Origin: Brooklawnia sp.
GTDB taxonomy: Bacteria > Actinomycetota > Actinomycetes > Propionibacteriales > Propionibacteriaceae
Length of the DNA: 46,310 nucleotides
NCBI GenBank assembly: GCA_012517115.1
Contig: JAAYVP010000077.1
Span: forward strand, 1-46,310
Direction: 5' to 3'
In this document: in pieces, positions 44,452 through 46,310 of the stretch
Position numbering within the stretch: position 1 is the first letter of the stretch
Layout: each line of letters opens with the position of its first letter
Made by a program: the position numbers and the translations under genes
Notes under the pieces: model-generated
Told to the model about the DNA's origin: nothing
Seen by the model: the letters and a program-made list of their open reading frames with translations, nothing else
Database searches by the model: none

Positions 44452-45093
44452 ATGTTGACCGTCGTCGCCGTCCTGGCCGGCACTTTGGTCGGCTGGGTCC
44501 TCACACGCCTGTTGGCCAGCCTTGGCTACCGGCGTCCAGAGGAAGCCGAGCGGCCGGCCCCGGCGAACCGGTGGTGGCTCATCCCCGCTGTCGGCGCCGC
44601 CTGGGGCTGGATCGTTGTCACCCTGGCGAAACAGCCCGAGGCGGTGATCGTGTTGTGGCTGCCACTCACTGCCGCACTCGGCTGGATTGCTGCGGTCGAT
44701 CTCGATGTCCAACGCATCCCCAACCGCGCCCTCCGCCCCACCGCCATCTGGGTCGGCACATGCCTGATGGCGCTCGCGATCACCGACCACACCACTGCCG
44801 CACTCGTGCATGCCGCGATCGCTGCCGCAGGGAGTCTGGCCGGGTTCACGATCCTCCATCTCGCCAGCCCGGGCTCCCTCGGCTTCGGAGATGTCAAGCT
44901 GGCTACCATCCTCGGCGCCGCAGTCGGTGCCGTCTCGCTGCCCGCGCTGCTCATCGCCCTGCTGTTCGCCTGCGTCCTTGCTCTCAGCTGGGCAGGCGCC
45001 ACCCGCACGAGACAGCTGGCGTTCGGACCTTGGCTGGCTGCCGGTGCCATCCTCGGAGTCGGGTTACCCGGGGTCCAGAACGCTTTGGGATGA
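44452..45093 (+). CDS. Prepilin peptidase, single-domain (A24 family)
   Basis: A 213-residue membrane aspartyl protease with about six hydrophobic segments. The two catalytic aspartates are visible: Asp83 in AAVDLDVQRIPN and Asp147 in the GxGD motif GFGDVKL. The N-terminal methyltransferase domain with its CxxC pairs is absent, as in TadV/CpaA-like enzymes. A ribosome site AAGGGAGA precedes ATG 44452, 28 bp after the relaxase stop. It would process prepilin-like substrates; no pilin gene lies in the window. Confidence 0.85.
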   Translation: MLTVVAVLAGTLVGWVLTRLLASLGYRRPEEAERPAPANRWWLIPAVGAAWGWIVVTLAKQPEAVIVLWLPLTAALGWIAAVDLDVQRIPNRALRPTAIWVGTCLMALAITDHTTAALVHAAIAAAGSLAGFTILHLASPGSLGFGDVKLATILGAAVGAVSLPALLIALLFACVLALSWAGATRTRQLAFGPWLAAGAILGVGLPGVQNALG

Positions 45094-45241
45094 CGACCCG
45101 GCAGCCCAGCACCCCGAATCGCTGATGGTCCGATCCACAAAGGCGCGGAGGGCAAGAGACGGGGTCGAGGGCTGCGGTCCAACTTATCGTTGTGCTGCGT
45201 CAGCCTTGAGGTCGGCCCAGGAGGCTGCCCCGGTCGCGATG
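45094..45241. other. Intergenic region without a visible gene
   Basis: No supported gene. A minus-strand reading from about 45240 to 45184 ends ASWADLKADAAQR and looks protein-like, but has no start or ribosome site and may be a remnant. Confidence 0.3.
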
Positions 45242-45553
45242 TCAGTCTTCTGCGCCGGACCTAGCTTGTTCGATGGCTCGTCTGAGATTAGGGAGCAGTT
45301 CAGCGGCTTCATCCGCACCGATGATGACTGATTGACCCGAGGTTGACTGCAGGACCGCGTGGTCGTGGTTGCGTCGGCCGTGCGCCAAGTCAGCGACCAT
45401 GTTGAGAGCGGCGTCGAGCTCACGGCCGGTGTACTCGCCAGCCGTGTCGAAGTCGTAATCCAGCCGTTTCACGGAGAGCTTCCAGAAGCGGTCATCCAAC
45501 CGCCTCATGCAGACCCACCCCGGTTCAGGGACGTAGACGTCCAGCCACTGCAC
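45242..45553 (-). CDS. Small protein of unknown function
   Basis: A 103-residue protein opening MQWLDVYVPEPGWVCMRRLD with an acidic C-terminal helix (ADEAAELLPNLRRAIEQARS). The GTG start at 45553 lies exactly 6 nt after TAGGCT (45565-45560), which supports it as a real leaderless gene. I do not recognise a family. It could belong to the mobile element cargo. Confidence 0.6.
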   Translation of the reverse strand: MQWLDVYVPEPGWVCMRRLDDRFWKLSVKRLDYDFDTAGEYTGRELDAALNMVADLAHGRRNHDHAVLQSTSGQSVIIGADEAAELLPNLRRAIEQARSGAED

Positions 45554-45559
45554 AGCGGA

Positions 45560-45565
45560 AGCCTA
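45560..45565 (-). promoter_or_regulatory. Leaderless -10 box for the 45242..45553 gene
   Basis: TAGGCT, 6 nt before the GTG start. No clear -35. Confidence 0.5.
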
Positions 45566-45702
45566 CGCCGAGGGCACGAGACCTTGGGAGTTGGGCTGCG
45601 CCGCTCGGGGTGACGTCAGGAAGGCAGCTGAGGAACAGGGCTGTGGAGTCTGTCTCTACTTGTTATGGGCGCATCCCGCGCCAAGGGTGGCAACCCTGCC
45701 GG

Positions 45703-45743
45703 GCACGGTGACTCGGCGCTGGGAACGACCACCGAGTCCGTGC
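45703..45743 (-). terminator. Hairpin at the end of the chimeric ORF
   Basis: GCACGGTGACTCGG (45703-45716) and CCGAGTCCGTGC (45732-45743) pair over 12 bp with small bulges and a 15-nt loop, directly next to the stop at 45744. It is the natural end of the minus-strand reading frame. Confidence 0.5.
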
Positions 45744-46060
45744 TCAGCTGTTGTCGCTGATCAGTTGCACCAGCTCGTCGTGAAGCCTGGGGTCTGTTGG
45801 TTCGAGGCCATCGAGCACCTCTCGGATAGTCACCACCGATTGTCGGACTTCCGCGACCTCCGGGACCTCGATGATCAGGAAGATGTGCGAGTAGTCGGCG
45901 GCTTCTGGGTCTACCGTGCGAGTCGATTTCGGATGCTGTTCATTTGCCCACCAAGCGGAGGGCCCCAAATGCCAGTTCGAGCCGGGGCAGCGCCGCGATC
46001 GGTCCCGGCGGCAGTGTCGAAGTAGACACTCCACTGGGTAGATGCTGGCGAAGTTGAGCT
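45744..46060 (-). pseudogene. Tail of a chimeric reading frame of unknown origin
   Basis: After the transposase-like part the frame continues for about 105 codons and ends VREVLDGLEPTDPRLH-like, QLISDNS. The last 55 residues (from AADYSHIFLIIEVPEV) look protein-like, but the stretch 45930-46060 does not. It is probably the 3' end of another gene joined to the insertion-sequence fragment by deletion. No function assigned. Confidence 0.4.
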
Positions 46061-46310
46061 TGAGCAAGCTGACGTCACCGCCGTGTTGGGACCAGACGTG
46101 AGCGAAGCACGCCTGCGAGATCAGGTCGCGGTAGTCACCGCCGGCGCACCGTTTCAGGGACCGCTTCACCGTGGACAGGTGCACCGGCTCCAAACCGAGT
46201 TCGGCGATCACCCGAAGGCTGTCATGTTTCGAGGTGGGCTCGACCAGCCTGGCCGCGACCAGTTGGAAGAAGGCCTCATCGTTGACCCGGTCGAACCCGA
46301 GCCGTTCCCA
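46061..46310 (-). pseudogene. IS1634-like transposase fragment (runs off the window)
   Basis: The minus-strand frame from the window edge reads FFQLVAARLVEPTSKHDSLR, then VHLSTVKRSLKRCAGGDYRD and FAHVWSQHGGDVSLL. This matches the N-terminal region of IS1634-family transposases as I know them. Right after VSLL the family continues with a catalytic-Asp strand (LYDVTTLYFE), but here the sequence changes abruptly, so the fragment is broken at about 46060 and cannot be active. Its start lies outside the window. Confidence 0.75.

Larger units (their letters stand above)
25484..46310. mobile_element. Integrative mobilizable/conjugative element, left part
   Basis: The block opens with integrase and excisionase beside tRNA-Leu. 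It then carries a toxin-antitoxin-like/helicase unit and a restriction-modification pair, and ends with a MobF relaxase, a prepilin peptidase and insertion-sequence debris. No T4SS coupling protein or VirB-like gene is seen, so self-transfer cannot be judged. The right end lies outside the window or has been lost. Confidence 0.75.

Noticed and set aside
45184-45423. A minus-strand open frame ending ASWADLKADAAQR.
   Set aside because: Most of it overlaps the better-supported 45242..45553 gene in another frame, and it has no ribosome site or leaderless box. At most a remnant of 19 residues.
25484-46310. CRISPR array or cas genes in the defence cargo.
   Set aside because: No regularly spaced repeats were seen, and the Cas4-like nuclease is part of the UvrD-type helicase, not a stand-alone Cas4.

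Overview
The window comes from the chromosome of a high-GC actinobacterium. The evidence is the mycothiol ligase MshC, the actinobacterial DUF3090 family, an infC with a non-AUG start, and many leaderless genes in which a TAnnnT -10 box sits 6 nt before the start codon. The gene families and order fit a member of the Propionibacteriaceae or a relative, but this is inference and no 16S gene is present.

Positions 1 to about 25.4 kb are ordinary core genome. They hold an arginine operon read leftward (argC-argJ-argB-argD, with argD cut by the window edge), a TetR regulator, and an AlaA-type aminotransferase. Next come the translation genes infC-rpmI-rplT-trmH-like and pheS-pheT, with a structured infC leader that carries an attenuator. 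hisE-hisG follow, then a dihydroxyacetone kinase operon (dhaK-dhaL-dhaM) whose DhaM is fused to HPr and to a full-length Enzyme I. The stretch ends with ftsH, mshC, DUF3090, uppP, an aldo/keto reductase, an AMIN-like lipoprotein, and tRNA-Leu(GAG).

From the 3' end of tRNA-Leu (about 25.48 kb) to the window end the DNA looks like an integrative mobilizable or conjugative element. It starts with a tyrosine integrase and a small HTH excisionase. A defence cargo follows: a leftward unit of a HigB-like toxin, a HigA/ImmA-type HTH-metalloprotease and a UvrD-type helicase fused to a Cys-cluster PD-(D/E)XK nuclease; a divergent 52-residue protein; and a type III-like restriction-modification pair (res-mod). 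The transfer module has a coiled-coil/HTH protein, a zinc-ribbon protein, an 1871-residue MobF relaxase fused to a RecD-like helicase and a DnaG-type TOPRIM primase, and a single-domain prepilin peptidase. The last 1.2 kb holds a small unknown gene and debris that includes the end of an IS1634-like transposase fragment. The right attachment site and any type IV secretion genes must lie outside the window.

The most notable candidates are the HigB / HigA-ImmA / helicase-nuclease operon with a palindromic operator inside its promoter, the relaxase-helicase-primase fusion, the 52-residue gene beside the restriction cassette, and the inverted-repeat promoter of argC.
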